A stretch of 64,000 nucleotides of DNA from GWE2-51-13 sp942492825 (lineage in GTDB: Bacteria > Bacillota_I > Bacilli_A > Erysipelotrichales > Erysipelotrichaceae), in NCBI GenBank assembly GCA_942492825.1, contig OW818635.1, forward strand, positions 1,550,001 to 1,614,000, written 5' to 3'. Position 1 is the stretch's first letter; each line of letters begins with the position of its first letter. This document shows, piece by piece, positions 28,119-36,919 of the stretch. The position numbers were made by a program, and so were the translations under genes. The notes beneath the pieces are model-generated. The model saw only the letters and a program-made list of their open reading frames with translations. It was not told where the DNA came from and did not search any database.

Positions 28119-29368
28119 TGGGAAACACGATCCTCATTATCGGCAGCGGAGGCCGTGAACATGCCCTGGCCGCGTGTTTCGCGAAAAGTCCGACCGTCGA
28201 TAGGATCTATGTCGCTCCGGGAAACCCAGGTATGCGGGATGTGGCGACACCGGTTGCGATCGATAGTTTCGATTTCGACGCCTTAATCGAGTTCACCCTT
28301 TCAAAGTCCGTCGATTTGGTGTTTGTGGGTCCGGAAGCGCCGTTATCGAAAGGCATCGTCGATACCATGCAAGACAAAGGTATCAAAATCTTTGGACCGA
28401 CATTAAAAGCAGCTCGTTTGGAAGCGTCGAAATCCTATGCGAAAGAAATCATGAATCGTTATGGAGTCCCGACCGCTCACCATCAAACCGTTTACACCTT
28501 ACATGAAGCACTGAATTATCTGGATGATCATCCGGCACCGATCGTCATCAAAGCCGACGGACTGATGGCTGGCAAGGGCGTGACCGTGGCGATGGATCAA
28601 ATGACCGCGATCCAAGCCGTCCAAGACATTTATCCTGATCCGACAACCGTATGTCCATTGGTCATCGAAGAATATCTGGAAGGTGAAGAATTTAGCTTAA
28701 TGGCTTTCGTGGATCATCAACGCGTCTTTCCCTTGGACATTGCCCGGGATCATAAACGTGCCTTTGACGAAGATCGTGGTCCGAATACCGGAGGGATGGG
28801 CGCTTATTCCCCTGTATCCTTCATTACGCAAGATCTCCTGGACGAAGCGATGGAGAAAATCATGAAACCGACCGCCCAAGCGATGGTCGACGAAGGGATT
28901 CCATTTACCGGAATCTTGTACGGTGGACTTATGGCAACACGCAATGGCGTTAAGACCATCGAATTCAACGTGCGTTTCGGTGATCCTGAGACAGAAGTAC
29001 TCTTACCAAGGTTAATCAGTCCTTTAGACCAAGTCATCTTCGATGTGATGAATCACAACGAAGTCACGTTAGAGTTCGATCCCCGTTTTTGCCTTGGCGT
29101 CGTCCTTGCCTCGAATGGATATCCATCGACCTACACCAAAGGCGACCCCATCGAAGGGTTAGAATCGCTTGATTGTCCGGTCTACCATATGGGAACATTG
29201 TTTGACGGTGTCTATCGTAATGCGGGTGGACGGGTCCTTTGCGTCACGAATTTTGGCTCAACCCTTGAAAATGCCCGCGAAAACGTATATAAAGAGATTA
29301 CGAAGCTACATGCCCCGCAACTCTTTTATCGGCGGGACATCGGGAAACTTCCGGGAGACAAGCAATGA
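28118..29368 (+). CDS. purD: PurD, GAR synthetase
   Basis: A 416-residue ATP-grasp GAR synthetase with ILIIGSGGREHALA, VFVGPEAPLSKG, IKADGLMAGKGVTV, GPNTGGMGAYSP and EFNVRFGDPETEVLLPR. It joins phosphoribosylamine and glycine. Its start overlaps the purH stop by one base (TAATG). Confidence 0.96.
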   Translation: MGNTILIIGSGGREHALAACFAKSPTVDRIYVAPGNPGMRDVATPVAIDSFDFDALIEFTLSKSVDLVFVGPEAPLSKGIVDTMQDKGIKIFGPTLKAARLEASKSYAKEIMNRYGVPTAHHQTVYTLHEALNYLDDHPAPIVIKADGLMAGKGVTVAMDQMTAIQAVQDIYPDPTTVCPLVIEEYLEGEEFSLMAFVDHQRVFPLDIARDHKRAFDEDRGPNTGGMGAYSPVSFITQDLLDEAMEKIMKPTAQAMVDEGIPFTGILYGGLMATRNGVKTIEFNVRFGDPETEVLLPRLISPLDQVIFDVMNHNEVTLEFDPRFCLGVVLASNGYPSTYTKGDPIEGLESLDCPVYHMGTLFDGVYRNAGGRVLCVTNFGSTLENARENVYKEITKLHAPQLFYRRDIGKLPGDKQ

Positions 29369-30666
29369 TTCAACGCTATAGCCGACCTTTACTCGCAAAT
29401 TTATGGAACGACGAGACCCGTTTCTCTTCCTGGCTGGAAGTGGAACTGGCGGTCGTGGACTATTATCATAACAAAGGCCTTATCAACGATGACGAATGGA
29501 CGAAACTCCACCGTGAGGCATCGTTTAATGTTGCACGAATCTATGAAATCGAAGCGCAAACACGCCACGATGTGGTCGCGTTTACCCGTGCCGTCAGTGA
29601 AACCTTAGGCTCTGAAAGCCGTTGGATCCATTACGGGATGACATCGACTGATGTGGTCGATACCGCAATGGGGTTGGTGCTGAAACGCGTTAATACCGTC
29701 CTGCGCAAAGACATCACAGTCTTGATGGAAACGCTTAAAACTCTAGCGATTCGTTATAAATCTACCCCCTGTATTGGACGTACGCATGGCGTTCATGCGG
29801 ACATCACATGCTTCGGACTCAAATTCGCCCTTTGGTATGACGAACTTAATCGTCAACTGGTCCGTTTCGATTTGGCGGCTTCCGAAGTCCAAACCGGTAA
29901 AATTTCAGGCGCAGTCGGTACTTTCGCCAATACGTCTCCGGATTTACAGGACTTTGTTTGTAAAGTTTTATCGCTAAACTCCGCCAACATTTCCACCCAA
30001 ACCCTACAACGCGATCGTCATGCCCACTATCTAAGCACGATCGCTTTGATCGGTTCGACATTAGAGAAAATCGGTGTCGAATTGCGCCACCTTCAGCGCA
30101 CCGAAGTCCGTGAAGTGGAAGAAGGATTTGCGAAAGGCCAAAAAGGTTCCTCGGCCATGCCGCATAAACGCAATCCGATCTCTTCGGAAAACATCGCCGG
30201 TTGTGCACGTGTGTTGCGTGGTTACATGGTTAGCGCCTTCGAAGACATTCCCTTGTGGCATGAACGCGATATCTCCCATTCCAGCGCCGAACGGATCATT
30301 CTCCCGGATGCGACGATCTTATTGGACTATATGCTAGACAGGACCAACACGATCCTGTCAAACTTAACCGTCTTTGAGGATCGTATGTTAGAGAACATCA
30401 ACGCGACCTACGGCGTGATCTTTGCGCAACGTGTCATGACGTTGATGATCGAACGCAAAGGGGTGACCCGCGAAGCTGCGTATGACTTGATTCAACCGAT
30501 CGCGATGGAAAGCTGGACAAAACGCCAAAGCTTCCGGGAGTTGTTGGAAGGGAATAACGCGGTGACACAGACCTTGACGAACGAGGAGCTGGATGAAGCT
30601 TTCTCTCTTTCCTTCCATATGCGATATGTGGAGGATATCCTCAAACGTGTCGGAATTATTACTTGA
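29365..30666 (+). CDS. purB: PurB, adenylosuccinate lyase
   Basis: A 433-residue fumarase-superfamily lyase with HYGMTSTDVVDTA, GRTHGVHADI and the mobile-loop signature GSSAMPHKRNPISSE. It releases fumarate from SAICAR and from adenylosuccinate. Last gene of the operon; it overlaps purD by ATGA and is followed at once by a terminator. purA is not in the operon. Confidence 0.95.
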   Translation: MIQRYSRPLLANLWNDETRFSSWLEVELAVVDYYHNKGLINDDEWTKLHREASFNVARIYEIEAQTRHDVVAFTRAVSETLGSESRWIHYGMTSTDVVDTAMGLVLKRVNTVLRKDITVLMETLKTLAIRYKSTPCIGRTHGVHADITCFGLKFALWYDELNRQLVRFDLAASEVQTGKISGAVGTFANTSPDLQDFVCKVLSLNSANISTQTLQRDRHAHYLSTIALIGSTLEKIGVELRHLQRTEVREVEEGFAKGQKGSSAMPHKRNPISSENIAGCARVLRGYMVSAFEDIPLWHERDISHSSAERIILPDATILLDYMLDRTNTILSNLTVFEDRMLENINATYGVIFAQRVMTLMIERKGVTREAAYDLIQPIAMESWTKRQSFRELLEGNNAVTQTLTNEELDEAFSLSFHMRYVEDILKRVGIIT

Positions 30667-30688
30667 CCACTACGGTGGTCTTTTTTTT
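30665..30688 (+). terminator. Terminator of the purine operon
   Basis: GACCAC/GTGGTC closes a TACG loop and is followed by eight T. It begins at the purB stop codon. Confidence 0.85.
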
Positions 30689-30715
30689 CATACTAAAGAG
30701 AACATTCTCAAATAA

Positions 30716-30729
30716 TGAAAGCGTTATCA
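30716..30729 (+). promoter_or_regulatory. cre site (CcpA binding) upstream of the rpiB-like gene
   Basis: TGAAAGCGTTATCA matches the Bacillota cre consensus TGNAANCGNTNNCA at every defined position. It lies 19 bases before the -35. The position fits CcpA control by preferred sugars. Confidence 0.7.
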
Positions 30730-30748
30730 AATTTTACCGTTTCTTGGG

Positions 30749-30777
30749 TTGACAATACATCCGTCGTAAAGTATCAT
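30749..30777 (+). promoter_or_regulatory. Promoter of the rpiB-transketolase-transaldolase operon
   Basis: TTGACA and TATCAT are 17 bp apart. A GntR-type operator starts four bases after the -10. Confidence 0.75.
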
Positions 30778-30780
30778 CAG

Positions 30781-30805
30781 TATATACAAGTTATAACAAC
30801 TTAAT
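30781..30805 (+). promoter_or_regulatory. Candidate GntR operator (variant) before the rpiB-like gene
   Basis: TATATACAAGTTATA is a variant of the ACAGGTATA core seen at 37902, 40608 and 41470. It overlaps the inverted repeat AAGTT-ATAAC-AACTT. It lies over the predicted transcription start, a repressor position. Confidence 0.5.
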
Positions 30806-30831
30806 ACAACACCCAATAAAAGGAGCATAAT

Positions 30832-31299
30832 ATGAGAATCGCGATTGGTTGTGATGAACTCGCTTACGATATGAAGAAAGAGATTATCCATCGTCTTTCG
30901 CTTGAAGGAGTTGAGTTTATTGACTATGGGGTCGGACCAAACGAGAAGGCAGATTATCCAGACATTGCCCAACTAGTAACTTCAGGTCTAAGGAACAATG
31001 AGGCTGACCGAGGAATCTTGATTTGTGGTACCGGTATTGGGATGTGCATTTCCGCCAACAAAGTAGCAGGTATTTATGCCGCTGTTTGTCATGATCTTTA
31101 CTCGACGCAGCGATCCATCTTAAGTAACGATATCAACGTGATGTGCATCGGTGCTCTTGTGGTCGGTATTGCGACAGCGACAGAGATGGTTCGAACTTGG
31201 TTATCGCTGGAATTCAAGGAAAGCCCATCGCTACGCAAAATCAATAAAATCAAGGAGATTGAAAAACTCCAATTGATTGGAGTCGAACATGAAAAATGA
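30832..31299 (+). CDS. RpiB/LacAB-family sugar-phosphate isomerase, divergent
   Basis: A 155-residue RpiB-fold protein. The catalytic Cys65 and the anion hole GTGIGM (67-71) are present, and SNDINVMCIG matches the usual HNDANVxxLG strand. Several residues that bind or open the sugar in RpiB differ: the His of GxDHAG is Glu9 (CDELAYD), the His of HND is Ser98, and the Arg of LGxRxxG is Leu109. The fold is clear but ribose-5-phosphate as substrate is not; tetrose or other sugar phosphates are possible, as for EryI/DerI-type and LacAB relatives. First gene of an operon with split transketolase and a transaldolase-like protein. Confidence 0.85.
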   Translation: MRIAIGCDELAYDMKKEIIHRLSLEGVEFIDYGVGPNEKADYPDIAQLVTSGLRNNEADRGILICGTGIGMCISANKVAGIYAAVCHDLYSTQRSILSNDINVMCIGALVVGIATATEMVRTWLSLEFKESPSLRKINKIKEIEKLQLIGVEHEK

Positions 31300-32137
31300 G
31301 TCCGTTTTAAAAATGAAAATCAATGCGAACCGGATTCGTAGTCGAGTCATCACGACTGTGCTAGATTTCGGAGACGGGCATGCGGGACCATCACTCTCTT
31401 GCGCCGACATCTTGTCCGTTCTTTACAACGGAGTGATGAATGTCGATCCGAATGAACCCAAGAGTCCCAATCGCGACTACTTTATTCTAAGCGCAGGGCA
31501 TAAGTGCCTGGCACTCTATGCAGCGTTGATCGAACGTGGATTCGAAGATGAGAGTGTGATGAATACGTATAACCAACTTGATACGAAAGTCCCCGGGCAT
31601 CCTGACGAAGGAAAGTTCAGAGGTGTCGATTTCAGCACCGGATCGCTCGGACATGGTTTGCCTTTAGCATGCGGAGTCGCGATATCGATGAAACTTAAGA
31701 ATAAGGCGAACAGAGTTTTTGTTTTAATGGGGGACGGTGAACAAGGAGAAGGTTCGGTTTGGGAAAGCGCTTCATTCGCTTCGCATCATAAACTCGACAA
31801 TATCATCGCGATTGTCGATCGGAACCATCTGCAAATCAACGGTACCACGGAACAGATTCAAAGCCTCGAACCGCTTAAGGAGCGCTATGAAGCTTTTGGT
31901 TGGTCAGTCAAAACGGTGAATGGAAATGATATCGAAGAACTTTATGAGGTAATGAATACATTACCTTTCGAGCCAAATAAACCAAGTGTAATCATTGCGA
32001 ATACGATCAAAGGAAAAGGATTATCTTTTGCGGAGAATAATGGCGATTATCATCATTGGAATCCCAAAGATCCCAAAGAAATCGCGATTGCGCGCGAAGA
32101 TGTCAAAAAACTTGACGAGGAGGTATTCACTTTATGA
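31289..32137 (+). CDS. Transketolase, N-terminal subunit
   Basis: A 282-residue TPP-binding half of a split transketolase. It has GHAGPSLSCADIL, LSAGHKCLALYA, STGSLGHGLPLACG and the TPP/metal motif MGDGEQGEGSVWESA...NHLQINGTT. It pairs with the next gene. The ATG at 31289, behind TTGGAG, overlaps the end of the rpiB-like gene; a TTG at 31277 is less likely. Transfers two-carbon units between sugar phosphates. Confidence 0.93.
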   Translation: MKNESVLKMKINANRIRSRVITTVLDFGDGHAGPSLSCADILSVLYNGVMNVDPNEPKSPNRDYFILSAGHKCLALYAALIERGFEDESVMNTYNQLDTKVPGHPDEGKFRGVDFSTGSLGHGLPLACGVAISMKLKNKANRVFVLMGDGEQGEGSVWESASFASHHKLDNIIAIVDRNHLQINGTTEQIQSLEPLKERYEAFGWSVKTVNGNDIEELYEVMNTLPFEPNKPSVIIANTIKGKGLSFAENNGDYHHWNPKDPKEIAIAREDVKKLDEEVFTL

Positions 32138-33087
32138 TGAGTGATCCACGTAAAGTGTTTGAATCCACATTCGCCAAATTGGGACTTGCGAATCCTCTGA
32201 TCCTAGCGGTTTCCTGTGATTCAGCTAAAGGAGCAGGGATGGGGACTTTCATAAAGCAATTTCCAGACCGGTATGTGGAAGTCGGAATTTCTGAACAAAC
32301 CGCGATTGGTGTTTGTGCCGGACTTGCGGAAACAGGATTCAAACCGGTATTAGCGGCAATCACGCCTTTCTTGACAATGCGTGCTTACGAAGCGGTACGT
32401 AATGACATCGGATATACCTGTCGGAATGTCACGTTGGTTGGTTCAGGTGGAGGATTAGCATACTCTACCCTCGGTTCATCGCATGAGGCAATCGAAGATA
32501 TTTCTCTGATGCGCACGATTCCCAACATGGTCATTTTAGCTCCGGGTGATGGAAAAGAAATAGAGCAGGCATTGCTGTTGGCGATCGAGCATAACGGCCC
32601 CGTATATCTGCGTATGCCACGTCATGAGTTGCGTGATATACCAGGTAACCCAACTGAGAAATACGCGATTGGGAAATCACGTACCTTACTGGAAGGTAAG
32701 GATATCCTCATTTTGACATATGGAACGATGATCAATGAATCATTAGACGCGGCTGATATCTTAAAAGAAAAAGGCATTTCCGTTTCCGTCGAGTCATTTC
32801 TGACCGTGTGGCCGATTGATGAGAAAGCACTTGAACGCAAAGTTAAAGATTATGAACACATCGTGACGATAGAGGAACACTCCAAAACTGCGGGATTCGG
32901 TGGATGTATTGCTGAGTTATTAGCGGATAAGGAGTTCAAGGGCGATCATCATATCTTGGGTGTAGAGGAAGGTTCGAAAAAAGTCGGACCTTACCGCGAA
33001 ATACTTAAGTCGCATGGATTAGACGCTGAAGAAATTTCGAATACAATCTTAGGAATACTAAAAAATAAAGGAGAAAAACATGATTAA
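32134..33087 (+). CDS. Transketolase, C-terminal subunit
   Basis: A 317-residue pyrimidine-binding and C-terminal half of transketolase with VSCDSAKGAGM, EVGISEQTAIGVCAGLAETG and TPFLTMRAYEAVRNDIG, plus the C-terminal IVTIEEHSKTAGFGG domain. The split form is common in Bacillota and archaea. It overlaps the N-subunit gene by ATGA (an ATG at 32137 is also possible) and the next gene by eight bases. Confidence 0.93.
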   Translation: MMSDPRKVFESTFAKLGLANPLILAVSCDSAKGAGMGTFIKQFPDRYVEVGISEQTAIGVCAGLAETGFKPVLAAITPFLTMRAYEAVRNDIGYTCRNVTLVGSGGGLAYSTLGSSHEAIEDISLMRTIPNMVILAPGDGKEIEQALLLAIEHNGPVYLRMPRHELRDIPGNPTEKYAIGKSRTLLEGKDILILTYGTMINESLDAADILKEKGISVSVESFLTVWPIDEKALERKVKDYEHIVTIEEHSKTAGFGGCIAELLADKEFKGDHHILGVEEGSKKVGPYREILKSHGLDAEEISNTILGILKNKGEKHD

Positions 33088-34393
33088 CGATCTCAAATTT
33101 AACCTCGGAAGTATTATCAACAGCAACGTCACAAAGGCTACCGGAAAAGAATCTTATATCGAACGCGTTCTTACAAAAGAAATCGATTTTGATACCTACT
33201 TATTCTTATCTGAGACTGTTGAAGTTGTCGATGTCAGTGACCGGTTTGTGGATGTCATCAAAACATTCGATGTTCGAAAAGGAATTACACCTGCTGGTTT
33301 CAGAATTGAATTCACGATCGAAGAGAATAATCGACTAGTAATCGATTTGGTTCGAGATATCAGTTACGGAGAAAACGGTCTGAAACGTCCGACCAATGTT
33401 ATCTTCTCCGCTGATAGTGCGAATCCTTATGAAATCGAACCCATTAAAGATTTGATCGGCAATCTAACCTGTAATCCAGGCATAATTTACGACCTTTTCA
33501 TCAACAATCCAAAAGCCAACATCGGCGGCAAATTCAAAACGCGTGATGAAGTAATGATGGAAATCGGACGTATCCTTGGTCCGGGTTGTGATATCAGTGT
33601 TGAGCTCAATAATCCCTATGCGCCGATTGAAGAGTTGCTTGAAGAAGCGAAGCATTTTAGAGACATGCTTTCACCATATCGTGTGGTCATCAAAGTCCCT
33701 CATACCGGTCCGATGAATTTCGAAACGATCAACCAATTACTGGTAGGTGACAAGACGTTTGCGAACCGTTATAACCAAGGAAGCACCGAAGATTTCTTAC
33801 GAGGGCACAATGTCGCACTTCGACTCCAGCAGGAGGGATTCCGCGTTAACTTCACGTTGATGTTCGAACCCTATCAAACCGCCTTGGCATTACAGGCGAA
33901 GCCTTACTTCATTAACAGTTTTGTACGTCATCGCCTTATCCAAAGCAACAACATCCAAGCTTTCCTTGGCGCCTATGAAGCAAGCAAGAATATTAATTAT
34001 TTGACGCAATTAAGAGAATATCTCGTGAAGAATGATCACTATCCAATGTCGATGAAGGAAGCAGATCTACTCTCAGTCAAAGATTACGCTGAAAACCTCA
34101 TAAAATACCGTCAGTTTGAGAGTGAAGGTTCCGATGGACTTGACAGTGTACGACACAACCTCAGAGTCCTTAAACAATGTAATTTGCCGGATACAAGGCT
34201 GATCGTCTGCAGTATGGAAGGACCAAACAACTATCCCGATCTCGATCGTTTGCTGACAGAAGAAGAATTTAAAGACATGGTTGGGAAAGTGGTCATTACC
34301 GCCGAACCGAATTACTTGGCACAGTTCACTTCGACCAACCAAGTCGTAACCTATCAAAGACGCTTTATGAATGCTGCCAACGGCCAAAAATAA
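33080..34393 (+). CDS. Transaldolase-like protein with an N-terminal extension
   Basis: A 437-residue protein. From about residue 106 it reads as a transaldolase/fructose-6-phosphate aldolase barrel: FSADSANPYEIE with Asp112 matches FIDTANxxEI, LTCNPGII matches TTNPTLI, and VIKVPHTG with Lys205 is the Schiff-base strand. NFTLMFEPYQTALAL and PYFINSFVRHR match later strands. Standard transaldolases are 210-340 residues; the first 105 residues here are an unrecognised extra domain. It is the last gene of the rpiB-tkt operon and presumably supplies three-carbon transfer or an aldolase step. The exact substrate is unknown. Confidence 0.75.
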   Translation: MINDLKFNLGSIINSNVTKATGKESYIERVLTKEIDFDTYLFLSETVEVVDVSDRFVDVIKTFDVRKGITPAGFRIEFTIEENNRLVIDLVRDISYGENGLKRPTNVIFSADSANPYEIEPIKDLIGNLTCNPGIIYDLFINNPKANIGGKFKTRDEVMMEIGRILGPGCDISVELNNPYAPIEELLEEAKHFRDMLSPYRVVIKVPHTGPMNFETINQLLVGDKTFANRYNQGSTEDFLRGHNVALRLQQEGFRVNFTLMFEPYQTALALQAKPYFINSFVRHRLIQSNNIQAFLGAYEASKNINYLTQLREYLVKNDHYPMSMKEADLLSVKDYAENLIKYRQFESEGSDGLDSVRHNLRVLKQCNLPDTRLIVCSMEGPNNYPDLDRLLTEEEFKDMVGKVVITAEPNYLAQFTSTNQVVTYQRRFMNAANGQK

Positions 34394-34461
34394 ACACCCA
34401 AATATCAGAATACTTTGAAACTTCTAATATGGTTTGATATTTGCTTGCATTTTTAAATTGG

Positions 34462-34487
34462 TTCAAACGTTTAGAAAAACGTTAACA
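34462..34487 (+). promoter_or_regulatory. Two overlapping cre-like sites / palindrome before the first FGGY kinase
   Basis: AACGTTT-AGAA-AAACGTT is a perfect 7-bp inverted repeat. It contains two overlapping 14-mers, each with two mismatches to the cre consensus. It lies just upstream of the GGAG ribosome binding site. A clear sigma-A promoter was not found in this gap. Confidence 0.4.
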
Positions 34488-34498
34488 AAGGAGAAATA

Positions 34499-36037
34499 AT
34501 GAAATATCTACTAGGACTTGACGAAGGGACGACAGGATGTAAGGCAGTTGTTTTTGATCTCAGTGGGAATGTGATAGGAGAAGATTATCGCGAATATCCA
34601 TGCCATTACCCACATCCAGGATGGGTAGAACAAAAGGATGACGAAATTACGGAAGGGTTGTATGCATCAGTTCGCGCCGCGATTGAAAAATCGAAGGTTG
34701 ACCCGAAGGATATCGTTTCAATGGCAATTTCTACTCAAGGCGGAGTTTGGGGTCCGCTTGATAAAGATGGCAAGTTGTTAAGACCGTTCATGGGCTGGCA
34801 AGATGCTCGTGGAATCAAGTATTCTGAGAAGATTCGCAAAAATGAAATTATCAACGCGGATCTCTACTACAAAATTTCCGGTTACAGTATCGGTACAGTC
34901 TTAGCTGGAACAAAAATCCTATGGTTCAAAGATGAAGAACCTGAAATCGCAGCAAAGACAGCAATGTACAGTACAAATCAAGACTTCTTCACTCGTGCGT
35001 TTGGAGCCACCGAATATTGGACGGATACGGCTTCCGCTCAACGTTTAGGTGTATTCGATGTTGACAATAGGTGTTGGAGCAAAGAAATCTTCGAAGCATT
35101 CGGGCTCGATGAATCGAAATTCCCCAAAGTCGGACGGGGCGGTCAAATCGTCGGTAAAGTTTCGAAAGCTGTCTCCGAAATCACCAAACTCGCCGAAGGA
35201 ACGCTCATTTGTATGGGAGCGCATGATCAAAACTGTTCAACGATCGGTGCCGGACTTGTCAATGATGGCGATGCTGTTCTTGTTATGGGAACCTATGGCT
35301 CTATTTTCGTCGGTTCCGATAAACCGGTTCGCGATCCTAACAAAATCTTGATGGTAAAGAGCAATGTCGGCCCTGAAACCTTCACGATGGAAGCCGCATC
35401 TTCGACCGCCGCGTCAAGTTACCGTTGGTATAGAGACACTTTCTGCGGACTTGAAAAAGCACTTGCGCCGAATATGAAAGTGGATCCGTACGAATTAATC
35501 AACGCTCAAATCGCGCTTGTTCCTCCGGGAGCCAACGGGGTTACCTTCCTTCCTTACTTGGCAGGAGCGGATGGTGGAGCGCGTGGCGATAGTTATGCTC
35601 GCGGTACTTTCTTAGGTTTATCCCTTGGGACAACCAAACGTGATATCGCCAGAGCGGTCATGGAAGGTATTACTTTCGAAATGAAGGACAACTTCGAAGC
35701 GCAGAAAAAAGCCGGCGTCAATATCAAAGAAGTTCGTTTGACCGGTGGAGCGACGAAGTCTCGCTTATGGAATCAAATGCAAGCCGACATCTATGGAGTT
35801 CCGGTAAAAATCCTACAGACATCGGAAACCGGTTGCTTAGGCGCTGCGATCTACGCTGGAATCGGAGCTGGACTCTTCAACACCTACAATGAAGCGATCG
35901 AAAAAGTCGTTCACGTAAAAGAAACCTATGTGCCGAATCCGGAAACTTTTGAAGCATACAACAAAGCCTTCAAATTATTTACAACCGCTTATGAGTCCCT
36001 TAATAAAGGTGGGTATTTCAAGAAATCTCACGAATAA
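34499..36037 (+). CDS. FGGY-family carbohydrate kinase 1
   Basis: A 512-residue FGGY kinase: phosphate-1 motif YLLGLDEGTTGCKAVVFD, substrate-side GWQDARG, second-domain MGAHDQNCSTIGAGLV, and the C-terminal ATP motif VRLTGGATKSRLWNQMQAD. It phosphorylates a sugar or polyol. It shares the GWQDxR and SYRWxRDT features with kinase 2 at 38279. It is followed by two DeoC-like aldolase genes and preceded by cre-like sites, so it may make the phosphosugar that they cleave. Subfamily assignment (xylulose, ribulose, glycerol or other) is not secure. Confidence 0.9.
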   Translation: MKYLLGLDEGTTGCKAVVFDLSGNVIGEDYREYPCHYPHPGWVEQKDDEITEGLYASVRAAIEKSKVDPKDIVSMAISTQGGVWGPLDKDGKLLRPFMGWQDARGIKYSEKIRKNEIINADLYYKISGYSIGTVLAGTKILWFKDEEPEIAAKTAMYSTNQDFFTRAFGATEYWTDTASAQRLGVFDVDNRCWSKEIFEAFGLDESKFPKVGRGGQIVGKVSKAVSEITKLAEGTLICMGAHDQNCSTIGAGLVNDGDAVLVMGTYGSIFVGSDKPVRDPNKILMVKSNVGPETFTMEAASSTAASSYRWYRDTFCGLEKALAPNMKVDPYELINAQIALVPPGANGVTFLPYLAGADGGARGDSYARGTFLGLSLGTTKRDIARAVMEGITFEMKDNFEAQKKAGVNIKEVRLTGGATKSRLWNQMQADIYGVPVKILQTSETGCLGAAIYAGIGAGLFNTYNEAIEKVVHVKETYVPNPETFEAYNKAFKLFTTAYESLNKGGYFKKSHE

Positions 36038-36051
36038 TCGATTCTCAAAAA

Positions 36052-36075
36052 GCAGGGGGAAATATCTCCCCCTGC
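36052..36075 (+). other. Stable intercistronic hairpin between kinase 1 and deoC-like 1
   Basis: GCAGGGGGA pairs with TCCCCCTGC (9 bp) around AATATC. No T-run follows, so it looks like a transcript-stability or processing element rather than a terminator. Confidence 0.6.
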
Positions 36076-36106
36076 GCCTACATTAAAAAAAGAAAGAGGT
36101 AATAAA

Positions 36107-36823
36107 ATGTTTGATTTTAAGTCATTAACTAAAGAGAATATTGCCCAAATGATCGATTTCGCTGTATTGAACCCCGATATTACCGAAGCCGATGTTCTAA
36201 AAGACTGTGAAACGGCGATCGCCTATAATTTCAAAGGTGTACATGTAAACCCGATCTGGATCAAGACTGTAGCGGATCGTCTCGAAGGAACCGGTATCGA
36301 AACCGGAATCGTAGTAAGCTTCCCCTTTGGTACCAATCCGACCGAAGTTAAGGTTTTTGAAGCGCAAAATTCAGTTCGATTGTTAAATGGTCGTCCAGGT
36401 GTCATCGATATGGTCAGCAATGTTGGAAAACTACGCGGTAAAGACTATGAGTACTATAAGAATGATATCGCTCAAGTCGTAAAGGTCGCGCATGCTGCCA
36501 ATATCGAATGTAAAGTCATCCTCGAAGTCACTTTCTTGAAGGATGAAGAAATTGTTAAGGCTTGTCAATTAGCATCCGAGGCAGGTGCGGATTGGGTGAA
36601 AACATCGACGGGTCGTCAGGCTGGACCCACCATGAGCCAAATCGCCTTAATGAAAAAGAGTATTACACCAAACATGAAAGTAAAAGTATCCGGCACCGGG
36701 AGTTTCTTTACACCAATGGTCGTATTAGGCAGTTTGATTAACGGTGCAGAACGCATCGGATCAAGAAATGCTCCCTGGATCGTAGATGAACTTAGTGAAA
36801 TAGCAAAAAATATCACGGGTTGA
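36107..36823 (+). CDS. DeoC-like aldolase 1
   Basis: A 238-residue class I aldolase of the deoxyribose-phosphate aldolase fold. The catalytic triad is visible: Asp101 in VIDMVSNVG, Schiff-base Lys165 in DWVKTSTGR, and Lys193 in MKVKVSGTG. The phosphate loop differs: where DERA has IGTSSG, this has IGSRNAP (217-223), and GGIRT is replaced by GTGSFF. A substrate other than 2-deoxyribose-5-phosphate is therefore likely. It is a close paralogue of the next gene. Confidence 0.85.
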   Translation: MFDFKSLTKENIAQMIDFAVLNPDITEADVLKDCETAIAYNFKGVHVNPIWIKTVADRLEGTGIETGIVVSFPFGTNPTEVKVFEAQNSVRLLNGRPGVIDMVSNVGKLRGKDYEYYKNDIAQVVKVAHAANIECKVILEVTFLKDEEIVKACQLASEAGADWVKTSTGRQAGPTMSQIALMKKSITPNMKVKVSGTGSFFTPMVVLGSLINGAERIGSRNAPWIVDELSEIAKNITG

Positions 36824-36864
36824 CCTGAGTAAGCTTTTTACAAATAAGTCTTTGTTTGAATTAA

Positions 36865-36889
36865 ATACAGTCACTAAGAGTGACTGTAT
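36865..36889 (+). other. Perfect intercistronic hairpin between deoC-like 1 and 2
   Basis: ATACAGTCACT pairs with AGTGACTGTAT (11 bp) around AAG. There is no T-run; likely a stability or processing element. Confidence 0.6.
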
Positions 36890-36919
36890 CAATTAGCAAG
36901 GTAAGGAAAGAGGTAAAAA

